This document shows, in pieces, positions 12,195 through 21,475 of a DNA stretch of 64,000 bases (positions within the stretch are counted from its first letter, which is position 1; every line of letters begins with the position of its first letter). Origin of the DNA: Cloeon dipterum (Eukaryota > Arthropoda > Insecta > Ephemeroptera > Baetidae); assembly GCF_949628265.1 (NCBI RefSeq), contig NC_088789.1, forward strand, positions 30,621,883 through 30,685,882, in the 5' to 3' direction. The translations under genes were made by a program, and so were the position numbers. A model generated the notes under the pieces. That model ran no database searches. It saw only the letters and a list, made by a program, of their open reading frames with translations, and was not told the DNA's origin.

Positions 12195-12420
12195 TCAAAA
12201 TTCGAACGCTTGTCCGCTCTTCGACCTCGACCACTCGTTGGATAGGTCTCGGTCTGGGCTGCAACCTGCCATACCCTGACGAACTTTTTCAGGGTACTCA
12301 GCCTGACCTCCGCCGCTGACGAGCCGGTTTTTGATGCCTTTTTCCCGAAATTTCAAGCACACTCGACGGTGCACGGCCATATCGTCAAGTCAATGCAGTC
12401 CCTCTCGCGTTTCTCGCCGA
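12195..12420 (-). other. Coding-like remnant shared with 18436-18590
   Basis: The minus-strand translation contains KNRLVSGGGQAEYPEKVRQG and MAGCSPD. The minus strand at 18436-18590 contains KNRIGRKSQVDYPEIRHQG and MLGASPE. Similarity is clearer in protein than in DNA. That suggests two decayed copies of one coding exon, or a transposon-encoded peptide, but the family is not recognised. Confidence 0.35.
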
Positions 12421-12510
12421 CTAAGCGCAAGAACCAAAGCCACATATCTTGATTTCTTGATGCTACCGCAGTTTACACAAAACTTTGTGCCTCCCAATAC
12501 TAATCTGACT

Positions 12511-13354
12511 ATGTCTTTCTTTGACTTGCAGATCATTTCTCCGCCAATTCGCATCAGCAAAAAACTAATCAATCTCGTCGCAGGAAAGCCAATCCCAAAG
12601 AAGATGGAGTTGCCGAACAGCGATCATGACGAGGTAAAAAATTGACGAGTTTATTACAAGTTATCATCAGTTGCATAAGCCCTTAGTGCTCGCAGCAGCC
12701 AACAGATGGCGCCACCATATACTTTCGTATAAATTGTTATTTTAAGGCACTTTTATGCTGCGATTTCAGACTGACTCCTGATACTGTGCATTCTCCACTT
12801 AATATTATTTCTTTTGACGTGCTGAAAACCAAAATAAGTCCAGCCATTTGCCGTAGAAACGTCGGGAATGATTTTTTTTTTATTTCAAAAAACAGTTTTG
12901 TACGATTCTACGGCGATTTGCTTAACCGATTTTGGTTTTCAGCACGTGCAAAGAAGACATATTAAGTGAAGAATGCACAATAGAAGGATTGAGAGTGAAA
13001 TCCCAGCGGAAGTGAATTAAAATTAAATTTATTAAGAAAATATACGGTGGCGCCATCTGTTGGTGGCTTCTCATGGCTTATAAAACTACTGTATTTATCG
13101 CTGTTTGCTTGTCATATTCACCTAATTGTTTTCAGTTGCAGAAAAAGATCAGCCTTGACAAGACTTGGGCAAAATTTGCTGGTATATACAAGCAGAGGTT
13201 GCAGGACGAGAAGAGAATGAAGGCAAAAATGAAGAAAAGGGTGGAGCATGCGGAGGCACTCTGCGATGGGAAAAATCGGAAAAATAATGAAGGCGATCAA
13301 GCACTGCTTGCAAAAAACAGCAAAGCAGGCAAGAAAGCAGATGAAAAAGAATGA
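12511..13354 (+). CDS. Small basic protein, 2 exons, 113 aa, function unknown
   Basis: Exon 12511-12633 (41 codons, donor GAG/GTAAAA) joins in phase 0 to 13136-13354 (acceptor TTTTCAG), ending TGA. The product starts MSFFDLQIISPPIRISKKLI. Exon 2 is a charged helical segment (DKTWAKFAGIYKQRLQDEKR, then repeated Lys/Glu) with a Lys-rich tail (NSKAGKKADEKE). No domain was recognised. The intron contains a palindromic MITE (12667-13089). An acceptor-like TTTGACTTGCAG just downstream of the chosen ATG means 12511 could lie inside an intron of a longer gene, so the start is uncertain. The exon pattern loosely resembles the gene at 4327-6180. Confidence 0.45.
12667..13089. mobile_element. Palindromic MITE, copy B, within an intron
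   Basis: Family landmarks are in order: CAGTTGCATAAGCCCTTAG, CAACAGATGGCGCCACC, TTTTGACGTGCTGAAAACC, the AT-rich loop, then the mirrored arm ending GGCGCCATCTGTTGG and GGCTTATAAAACTACTG. The ends are diverged and no target duplication is visible. Confidence 0.8.
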
Positions 13355-13389
13355 TTTTTTTATTTTAAAACTGATGGTTCATGAACAGC

Positions 13390-14960
13390 GAATCCTAACC
13401 TATCAATTTTTTGCACATACTTCTGACCATGAGTCGCCCCAATATGATTGTTTAATTTAAATTACCAGTTACGCCCTCATTTTTCAGCAAAGGAAATTAT
13501 TTGAATCCGGAATAAGAAAAATTATGAAAATTAAATTGCGAGAGGATACAAAAAATATTACTTTTGAGTTTTTCAGAGTATTTTTTTATTTTTATAAATT
13601 TCAGACTGCCTCATTAAAATTAAGAAGTTGACAGCAGCGCCAAAAAGGGCCCAGTTTCAGAAAGCTGATTAAATTTACAGTTTTTTCGTATTATCCAGTT
13701 AGGTTGTTCGAAGTCGCCACCGTAGACTTTCGATTTTAAAGCTCTTTAGCTGCGATTTAAGACTCAATCCTGCCACTTTGAAAATGTTTTCTTTTGCCAT
13801 GCTCTAAACCAAAATCGGTTAAGCCAATCACCGCGTGGAAAAGTCGGAAAATATTTAAAAAAATATTTTCCGCCATTTTTATGGAAAATGGCTTGACTAA
13901 TTTTTATTTCCAGCAGTATAAAGTAATAATTCTAGAAACAGAATGCACAGAAACGGATTGAGTCTGAAATCGCAGCAGAAGTTGTTTAAAATCGAAAGAA
14001 ATCGCTAGCGCCATCTATTTGCAGCTTTGAACTGGTGAATTAAGCAAACTATTTCCGCACAAATCAAAATTCCTGAATTTTAGTCCTGCTTGTACACTAA
14101 TCAATTCCTTTAGGTTTGGCGACCGACCTTTCCGACCGGAAGCTCAGCTTGACGTGCGTCGTGGGGGAGTGGTACAAGAGCCGTCACAGACCGTCTGTGC
14201 GATGGCTGACTGGCCGGCCATCTATCCTAAGTTGACGCATGCGCCAGGCTCGACCAATCAGGGCGAAGAACACAGGTTCGTACTGCTTTGGCGCCAAAAA
14301 CCCCCATTGAATATAATTATATATTCTACCTACGTCACGCTGAACTTCCTGTCGGAAAACATGGTCGCCTCAAACCCAATTTGAACCTTTTAGGACTTGA
14401 TTGGTGTGAACGTCAAAGAATTAATTCGATTAATTCATTTTAATAATTTCTATGGTAATCAGAGGTTAAACCCTTTTTGGCTATCCGAGACTCCGCAGAA
14501 CACAAACAAAATTTTATTGATGTAAAAAAGACAGATTCATTGCTCGTCACCACGAGTGAAAATTTCAAATTGATCCGATGAACAAAACGTAATTTAAATG
14601 ATACTTAAGTGAAATTATGCCGCCTTCGTGTAACAAAGCGAGAAGCAACAGCGGGAAATTGCGTGACATCATGACACGCCCCCCTCTGCTGACCAATCAG
14701 ATTGTCCTCTGATCGAGATCTATACAATATATCTACTGACCCAGTGTGAGTCTTTCTTTGGGTAAATGCGCGAATTCAGGGAAAATCGCGATTGCAAAAC
14801 TCTTTTGAGAATTCTCCACTTTCTCGAAAAATTTCACCGCTTGCCTATGTAATGTTTAGTTGTGAATGATCGCTAGGAAATAATGTTTATATCATAGGTG
14901 TTATAGAGGATTTTGCGGGCAAATTCATTATCATTCCTCTTAAAATAGTTTTATTCACCA
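13390..14960. repeat. Dispersed repeat, related to 37670-38715
   Basis: Shared landmarks with 37670-38715: ACTTCTGACCA, AGCAAAGGAAATTA, AAAGCTGATTAAATTT, TTGGCTATCCGAGACT versus ATGGCTATCAGAGACT, CGCCCCCCTCTG, GACCAATCAGATTG, TCGAGATCTAT, GGATTTTGCGGG. The two copies are moderately diverged. A palindromic MITE (13695-14036) is nested in this copy. No coding potential was recognised. Confidence 0.6.
13695..14036. mobile_element. Palindromic MITE, copy C (left end partly deleted)
   Basis: Left CCAGTTAGGTTGTTCGAAG lacks the usual CATAAACCCTTAG part. Internal landmarks and the right end AACTGGT followed by GAATTA are present. Confidence 0.75.
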
Positions 14961-15444
14961 AAATGTACAAAAAAGATTGCGCTTGCTGTGGCCAAAGAGA
15001 ACTTAAAAAAGGAGGCACAACGGGGTCGAATTAACTTTATTTTATGGCAATAAAGTGATGAGTTTGACTCGAATTTAGAAGAAAATATTTAATTTGCTCC
15101 GTTTCCAGGATGCCACCTGCTTTTACGCGGCTAGTGCTGCCCTCGCAAATCTTTATAAAGCTTGCCAATACTCGACCAAATACGCCATTATTTTATAGGG
15201 TTGAAATATTTGGTGTTAAAATCCATATCACGATTAGAAATAATTCGTTCGCTATTTGTAAGCCACAAGACTGAAATAAAAAAAATAATAAATCAAATAA
15301 AAAAAACAGCTATTTGAATAGCTTTTTGGTATAAGTATTTATTTCAAATCCAGCAACAAAAAATAACCAACATTGGAGATAATGTATAATATGTCACTCT
15401 CACAGTAGAATGGTAATCCTCCTTTAAAATTTCATATTGAATTG

Positions 15445-15870
15445 ACCAGTTGCATAAACCCTTAGTGTTTGAAGCCGCCAACAGATGGCGCAACCACAGA
15501 CTTTCTAAAAAATTTAGTTTTAAGCGTTTTTAAGGCATTTCCGCTGCGATTTCAGACTCAATCTATAGCTGCTTTGCTTTCTTTTAATTAATTTGCTTTT
15601 TTTGACGTGCTGAAAACCAAAATCGGTTCAGCCATTCGCCGTAAAAACGTTGGAAAAGATTTTTTTATTTCAAAAAATAGTTTTTCACGACTCTACGGCG
15701 ATTGGCTGAACCGATTTTGGTTTTCAGCACGTCAAAAAATAGCAAATTAATTGAAGAATGCACGGTAGCTAGATTGAGTCTGAAATCGCAGCGGAAGTGC
15801 CTTAAAATCGAAAGTCTACGGTGGCGCCATCTGTTGGCGGCATCGAACACTTAGGGTTTATGCAACTGGT
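15445..15870. mobile_element. Palindromic MITE, copy D, with GAATTG target duplication
   Basis: 426 bp, nearly perfect inverted repeat with arms of about 200 bp around an A/T-rich loop. It is bounded by ACCAGTTGCATAAACCC and GGGTTTATGCAACTGGT, flanked on both sides by GAATTG (15439-15444 and 15871-15876). This is the clearest full-length copy for defining the family. Confidence 0.9.
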
Positions 15871-15876
15871 GAATTG

Positions 15877-16639
15877 CTGCAATATTGAAAACTTAATTAA
15901 CGAGGTTTTTAAATTATAAATCATAATACCCAGATTCACCGCAGTCGCGATATTTTCTTTGAATAAGTTGGAAAAGTGCCTTCTCTCATTTTTATGGTTA
16001 GTTTTTTCCTTCCTGGGAATAATTTACACGCTGATGCGTAAAATTTTGCTAAGGGTGGCGATCTGTGTTGATTCCCGCCGATCAAAAGTCAATATGGCGT
16101 CAAAATAATGTAGACCAATCAGGAGACAGTCCAGCGGCCAATCAGAAGCGTCAAAAAAGGGGCGTGCCGACCTAATAATTTCATTCCCGCGTATTTTGTT
16201 ACATTTCCATTAGACACTGAGGTGCCATCAAACTGTTGGTTCATCAATTACCGGGATAGTCAGCTGTTAGTTGAGAGATAACAACAAAAATATCGGTCAG
16301 CTTGAAAAGTTCGCCCATTTCGAAGCTGCGCAGTAAATTTGTGTGCACCTTAAGCATGCGCAGTGTGTTCAGATTGCTTCTAAATCCCACATAGAAGCTG
16401 AAACTTATCACTGCGCATGCTTGACCAAAATCAAAACCTTCTGCGCAGGTGTTTGTAAGAACCCCCTATTTTTGTGGTACGATATCAAGCAAATTTGAAT
16501 TTTTAGAGTAAAGCAAGGTCCTTTTCTGATTATTGCAAAATGTGGAACAAGTTGACTTGCGATATTTAATTCAAATTATTTTAAACTGTCCCCTTATTGT
16601 ATCAATCCAAGCTTCAATGAATTTATTTTAAACTTTCAG
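15877..16639. other. Intergenic with an inverted GCATGCGCAGTG pair
   Basis: AAGCATGCGCAGTG near 16353 is answered by CACTGCGCATGCTT near 16412, forming a short stem. No gene recognised. Confidence 0.5.
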
Positions 16640-17280
16640 GAAAGATAAAACACAATCGATGGGCTCGAATTGAGGTTCAACCTTTTTTTGATGAGCATGG
16701 ATTTGTCAGCCCATACAACAAGACTTTCTACAAACAAAAACAAATGGTTAAATCAGGTAAAAGATATATTTTTTATTGTAACAATGTAAGAGGTAATAAA
16801 AGGCGTAATTTTCACAGGTGAAACCTCATGGCAAACCTGCGAGGATCCTGCTTACGCGTTATTGTTGTACTGTACACAGTTAATGACCTTGAAAAAGTCG
16901 AACAAGTCAGATGAGACTCGTGGTTCCGAGATGGAGACGCGGAAGATGTGGAGAACCTGAGGAACACCTTTAAAAAACAACGGAAATATAATTTCCGCAG
17001 AAAAAAGTTGCTGCTCCAGCTTCTTGCAGATCAAGAACTCATGTCAGCTTTTGTGACTATTCTGCGTGGATAAGGTGCTTAAATTATAAAAAATATATAA
17101 TATTTTGTATTTAATAAAATTAATTTCCAGAGATTCCTTCCGTTTTTCTCCTTTCACATGGCAGCGATGGAAGAATTTATACTCAAGATCACTCATGGAG
17201 CGAGGAATTTAATGATTTTGCTCAATTCTCACTACACAGAGGAAATTCAGGCAAGCTGCTTGCAATGAAGAAAATGGTGA
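16640..17280 (+). pseudogene. Caspase-like gene remnant
   Basis: Three exon-like blocks with splice borders: 16640-16756, 16818 to about 17076, and from 17131. Block 2 in two frames reads DETRGSEME and then EDVENLRNTFKKQRKYNF with LLLQLLADQELMSAFV. This fits the segment after the caspase RxGSexDaenL start, where the pro-enzyme p20 domain detects its fold. Block 3 reads IPSVFLLSHGSDGRIYTQD, which matches the caspase SHG motif with the catalytic His and the IY-D context. The QACRG cysteine motif was not found. A frameshift after RGSEM and stops in block 3 make it non-functional. Block 1 (RWARIEVQPFFDEHGFV) is of unknown origin. Assignment rests on short motifs. Confidence 0.5.
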
Positions 17281-18055
17281 GGCAATCGCCACCTTTTCAT
17301 ATTATACACGACCCTCCGCTTTTTCCACTCCATTCGACCATGAAGAATAAAAACCTAGAGGCTGCAGACTGCAGAGGCGTTACTCGAGACTGACTTGAAC
17401 GTGAAATTTCAGGGCGTTATTAATTTGCTGCTCTGCTGCTTGGGAAGGAATTATCTAGAAGATGCTTAATTTGTGTACTTGAAGGACAAGATTGGACGGA
17501 AAATTTAAGGAAACCGCATCGAAACCAAAAAATGGGAGCACTGGCTGCTAAATGGCATGCCCTGGCCACCTCTCGGAACATGTGATTACTTTTCAAAGTA
17601 TTTATAAGATGGTTTAGAATAAAATGTTGAGAAAATAATGAGTTAAAAAAACTAATTTCAAATTCTGCGTGCATCTCATTTCCATTTTTATTATAAATTG
17701 TATAAGTTTATAATTGACAGTTAATTTAATATTAAAGAGCACTGGCGCCATATACCTTGACTTCCTCTGACCAACTGAATGGTTTTTGATTTTTTTTTTT
17801 AATAAATATAAACATCCAAAATCAAGACAAATACAGTTATGTCTTGATGTCAAGTTTTAGAAAACTCCGAAATGGAGCTAAACCAGTAATTTTATTAAGT
17901 CAACCTGGCGAATGGTCAATTAAATGAAAATCGCACGTGCTGGGAGTGGAGATTGCTGGTGACAATATTCCGTTTGTCTTGCTTTTGAAGGCTCCTAATA
18001 ATTAAAACACAATAAATTATCGCATCAAAAACCTTTCTGTGCATTAGAAGAGGTT
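17281..18055. other. Intergenic, nothing recognised
   Basis: AT-rich, with only short unsupported frames. Confidence 0.4.
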
Positions 18056-18240
18056 AGTACGAGTCTAACGAGGGGTAATTTTTGCAGTTCTGATGTTAAA
18101 AACCCGAGATTAGGATTGGCAAAAATTACGAAAAGTTAAAATTTTGTCATAATTTCGTGTTTTTCGAAACTTTGCAACTTTATTATCTCGGGTTCCAATC
18201 ATCTCAATTGCAAAAACTACCCACCGTTGGACTTGTCTCA
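18056..18240. repeat. Foldback repeat, related to 49250-49525
   Basis: The left arm (ACGAGTCTAACGAGGGGTAA, then AACCCGAGAT) is inverted at the right (ATCTCGGGTT, then ACTACCCACCGTTGGACTTG). The same arms recur at 49250-49525 (CGTTGGACTCGTCTC and GTGGGTAGCTTTCGC with GAACCCGAGATA). Small non-autonomous element. Confidence 0.6.
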
Positions 18241-18435
18241 ACCAGTTCTAAGTATCTAAAAGGTTAAAGGTCGTTTTCTCTCCTCCCCTAAGTTGTCATA
18301 CTGCTTTAAAGATGGAGCAATGAGCGCCACCAGGTACGGTAGTAGCTTTAAACGACACGAAAATGGTTTTATTTTTGCCAAAACTCATCCACTTGCTCAA
18401 TCGTCAACCACGAGCCCTCTTTAAATAATTATCGC

Positions 18436-18590
18436 TCATTCAGGGCTTGCACCTAGCATACCCTGATGACGTATTTCAGGGTAGTCGACCTGAGATTTTC
18501 TCCCTATCCGGTTTTTTTGCTTTTTGACAACATGATGGCGCGTGGCCAAAATGTGTGGATCTCGCACATCATTGACCTTCGCCAGGTTGC
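18436..18590 (-). other. Coding-like remnant shared with 12195-12420
   Basis: The minus strand encodes HHVVKKQKNRIGRKSQVD, YPEIRHQGMLGASPE and then a stop. See the partner at 12195-12420. It lies just upstream of the Ser/Arg-rich exons, on the opposite strand. Confidence 0.35.
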
Positions 18591-18637
18591 GCCACCTGAT
18601 CTCGTGGCACAACGTAATAAAAAAATTTGCTAAATAG

Positions 18638-19404
18638 CTCGCCAAAGGACCGTACAGTGAGAGCCAGCAGGAACAGTTCCCGCTCGAGGACTGATATTAG
18701 GAGGGAAGGGATGAGATTTAGTCGCTCCAAATCACCTGAGGGCGCATCCCTGTCCTTCAATGGGTATGCCAGATTTAAGTTTATGAAGTCCAGAAATAAT
18801 TAAAAAATTTGCTAAATAGCTCGCCAAAGGACCGTACAGTGAGAACGAGCAGGAACAGATCCCGCTCAGGAGCTGGTGAAAGGAGTGATGATAGTTGTTG
18901 TTTTAACTCGAAGTCACCTGAAAGCGCTGGCCTGTCTAAAAATGGGTAAGCCATAATACTAATAATATTTTTGTTCTACTTGAAACTTTGAATCAAAATT
19001 TCCATTAACAGGCCACGTCAAAAGAAAGACAGGAAGACTGAGTTGGAATTTTTGAAGAGTTGTTTCGTAGGTAAACATTCAAAATACAATATTTTTCCGT
19101 TATAATTTTGCTTAATTATTTTATAGCTCTCAAACTCAAAAATCATCCTCATCAGGTAAGAGTTCTGGAACAAAAAGGGACGAGTTTCCCTTACGATCAG
19201 CTGAGAGCCCGATAGAGAAACGCTGTTCTTCCCCTGAAAGGTAGGCATTCATCATTCAAATTTTCATATAATCTAACTTAATAACATTGAAGTGCCCAAA
19301 AAGGATCTGTAGGCGCAACCAAGAACATATCTCCCTCAAGAGCAGCCGAGAGCACACCTGATATGATTGATACAAATATACCGAAACAAATGCACTTTTA
19401 TTGA
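18638..19404 (+). CDS. Ser/Arg-rich gene fragment with duplicated exon (3' part)
   Basis: Exons 18638-18763 and 18820-18945 are both 126 bp, both begin TCGCCAAAGGACCGTACAGT after an identical TAAATAG acceptor, and both end AATGG/GT. They are phase-symmetric, so either or both can be included. They encode SPKDRTV-(R/T)-SRN-SRSR type peptides. Exon 19127-19240 (SQTQKSSSSGKSSGTKRDEF) and last exon 19293-19404 (NISPSRAAESTPDMID, stop TGA) continue the frame directly from 18945. A further exon-like block 19012-19070 (59 bp) has splice sites but breaks the frame if included. SR-rich tails are common in splicing factors, but no RNA-binding domain or 5' end was found, so family and start are unknown. 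The start given is an internal exon. Confidence 0.45.
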
Positions 19405-19849
19405 AAATAAAAAATTCTCATGCTGGATGACGGATGACCAAAAATAGGAACGTTAAAAAATCATTATAAAAGCCACTGGTTAAGGGTTCATCAATTTTGC
19501 AAAACACAAAAATGCACCACTAGTTTTTTGCGCTTAAAAAGAGTTGGGTGAGTTTTTTCCCGAATTCAACCCCGAAAAGATCACATTTCGCGCTAAAAAA
19601 GTGTCAAATTTTTTGGAAAATTGCTGTTTGTTTTACAACAGTTGCGGCCTGTCAGCTCATTTCTTTTAAAGAATCGCTCAAAGACTACAAAAAAGGGGTT
19701 ATATTAAGTAAGTGTCAGGGCTTTTACCTGACGATATTTCGATCAATATTATTTGCAACGATGAGGTAAAGAATGTAAAATATTCGGGCTCCCAAAGGGG
19801 AGAGTGGAGGGAGTGTGTCTCAGGGAGCGCTCGCGCCCGCGCGCCCGCG

Positions 19850-19865
19850 CGCGCGCACGCACACA

Positions 19866-19914
<49 letters not shown>
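19850..19914. repeat. CA dinucleotide microsatellite
   Basis: About 27 CA units (slightly interrupted at the 5' end), preceded by an alternating GC tract (CGCGCCCGCGCGCGCGCACG). Alternating purine-pyrimidine DNA of both kinds is Z-DNA prone. Confidence 0.95.
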
Positions 19915-19916
<2 letters not shown>

Positions 19917-20310
19917 CGCTCTCTCTTCTGCTGGCGGCCGGCGAAGTCGACGCGACCTCTTCGCTCTCTATCTCGTCCTGCTCATCCCTTGGAAAGTCGC
20001 AGCCGCTCTGTGTCAGTACAACTTGCGTTGACGTTCCACAAAAATAATCACAGGTAGGGTGTTTAAAGATACAACCCTGCTTTGCTTTACGGACGAGCTG
20101 ATTAAGCCGTCAACCCCTCCCTATAGTTATGGCTAATTAAGAGAGTAAAGCTCGTGAGGAATCGGCGCCGCTCGCATTGACACAAATATTTTTGACGAAA
20201 AACTCAAAGGGAAAAAATTCAAACCTCCCCATTGAGGTTTAAAAGCGGGAGAGAGCACGCCACAAAAATTCTGATTAATCGAACGAGTTTAACACAATTT
20301 TATTAATTGG

Positions 20311-20725
20311 ATAACAGCCCGTTGGCTCGCATTGTTGAGGCATTCTCAGGAGTCAAAGATTTGGGAGGTATTTGAGCAGTTCGGAGATCTAATACTGGCT
20401 ACCCAATGCGTCAGAGATGGCAAAAAGTGGTTAGTTTAGTGAATCGAAATGCTCAAATTGCTCAACGGGCTGGGAGGCGCACCGGCGCCGACTCACTACT
20501 TGCTGGTTTGCACCTTTCCAGCATGCGTGATTTGGGTTCACGGGACGAATGTCTAGCGTTTCAATGCAGTCCTCGGTGCGGAGGCAAGTGGCCCTTCAGT
20601 GGGCTGGGTCCCTGAAATGTGCGGCCTCGTGCGCCCATTACATCCTTTCGCGGTGTTATCTGCACCCGGGTTTCAGCATTCTTTCTAGTGCAGTGCGCGC
20701 CCTTCCCGATCCTCGGCAATAAAAA
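20311..20725 (+). repeat. GC-rich dispersed repeat, copy 1 (pair with 29800-30215)
   Basis: Shared blocks with 29800-30215: CAGCCCGTTGGCTCGCATTG, GAGCAGTTCGGAGATCTAAT, TGCTCAACGGGCTGGGAGGC, CACGGGACGAATGTCTAGCG, CAGTCCTCGGTGCGGAGGCA, GTGCGCGCCCTTCCCG. Same orientation in both. The GC content contrasts with its surroundings. No rRNA, tRNA or snRNA could be matched. Nucleotide similarity extends beyond any one reading frame, so it is treated as non-coding. Confidence 0.75.
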
Positions 20726-21475
20726 GAGCAAAAAAGTATCCTAAAGATAAATACATATTTGCTGTAAAAGAACTAAGGGGAATTGACTGATGCTCCAACG
20801 GCAAGAAATAACAAAGGGCCTTTGTACTCACTGCTGCAGAGGGTGCAACAAAAGCTTTGCACCTGGCTGGTAAAGTAATGGATCAAGTAAACAAACAAAA
20901 TTCCAAGAAGCGAGGGGTTTTGGGGAAAAAAAGCCGCCTAACAAAAGCAGAGAAAAATTGTTTTTGTTGCCACGTTGCCACCCTTATCCTCTCCACAACA
21001 AATCTCCCTCCGAGAACTTCCTGTTTATTTTACCCGGCATTTCACAGCGTATCTGTCAATGAAGGGTGCGCGGAACAAATCAAACTTTCCTCCACTTCTA
21101 CATCAAAAAGCACTGTTTTACCAGCACTATTTCTCAAAAGTGAGTTTTATTTTCAGATTTTGATTCACTCTCATTTCACTTGCCAAATATTTATTCAACG
21201 AAAATTAATAGTTTAGAACAAGCGCTTCAGCTCTTACGCGGGCTCGTGGGTAACTCGGATTCCCCACCAAATCCGATCGCGGGCAACGACCGCCGGAAAC
21301 GCCGGGAAAGCCAGCTCGGGGGGCGACCTCGGGGTCAAATACACGAGAACAAAGTTCAGGTGTCATTTTCTAAAGCATTTCGCTTATAAATTAAAATCAC
21401 ACTGGGAATGGGAGGAACGAGAAAAACTGTTTGGCTTAATATTTCAGCAACAAACTGTTCGATTGGCGCCATTTC
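20726..21475. other. Intergenic; GC-rich patch at 21240-21340
   Basis: A 119-codon frame at 20857-21216 has no domain or splice support and was not accepted. The GC-rich patch before the satellite is unexplained. Confidence 0.4.

Noticed and set aside
19712..20047. Frames encoding long Thr-His or His-Thr runs
   Set aside because: Direct translation of the CA microsatellite.
20311..20725. Possible rRNA or snRNA gene
   Set aside because: Compared by eye with conserved cores of 5S, 5.8S, U1, U2, U5 and tRNA B-box; no match found.
20857..21216. 119-codon plus-strand frame
   Set aside because: No recognised domain and no splice evidence.
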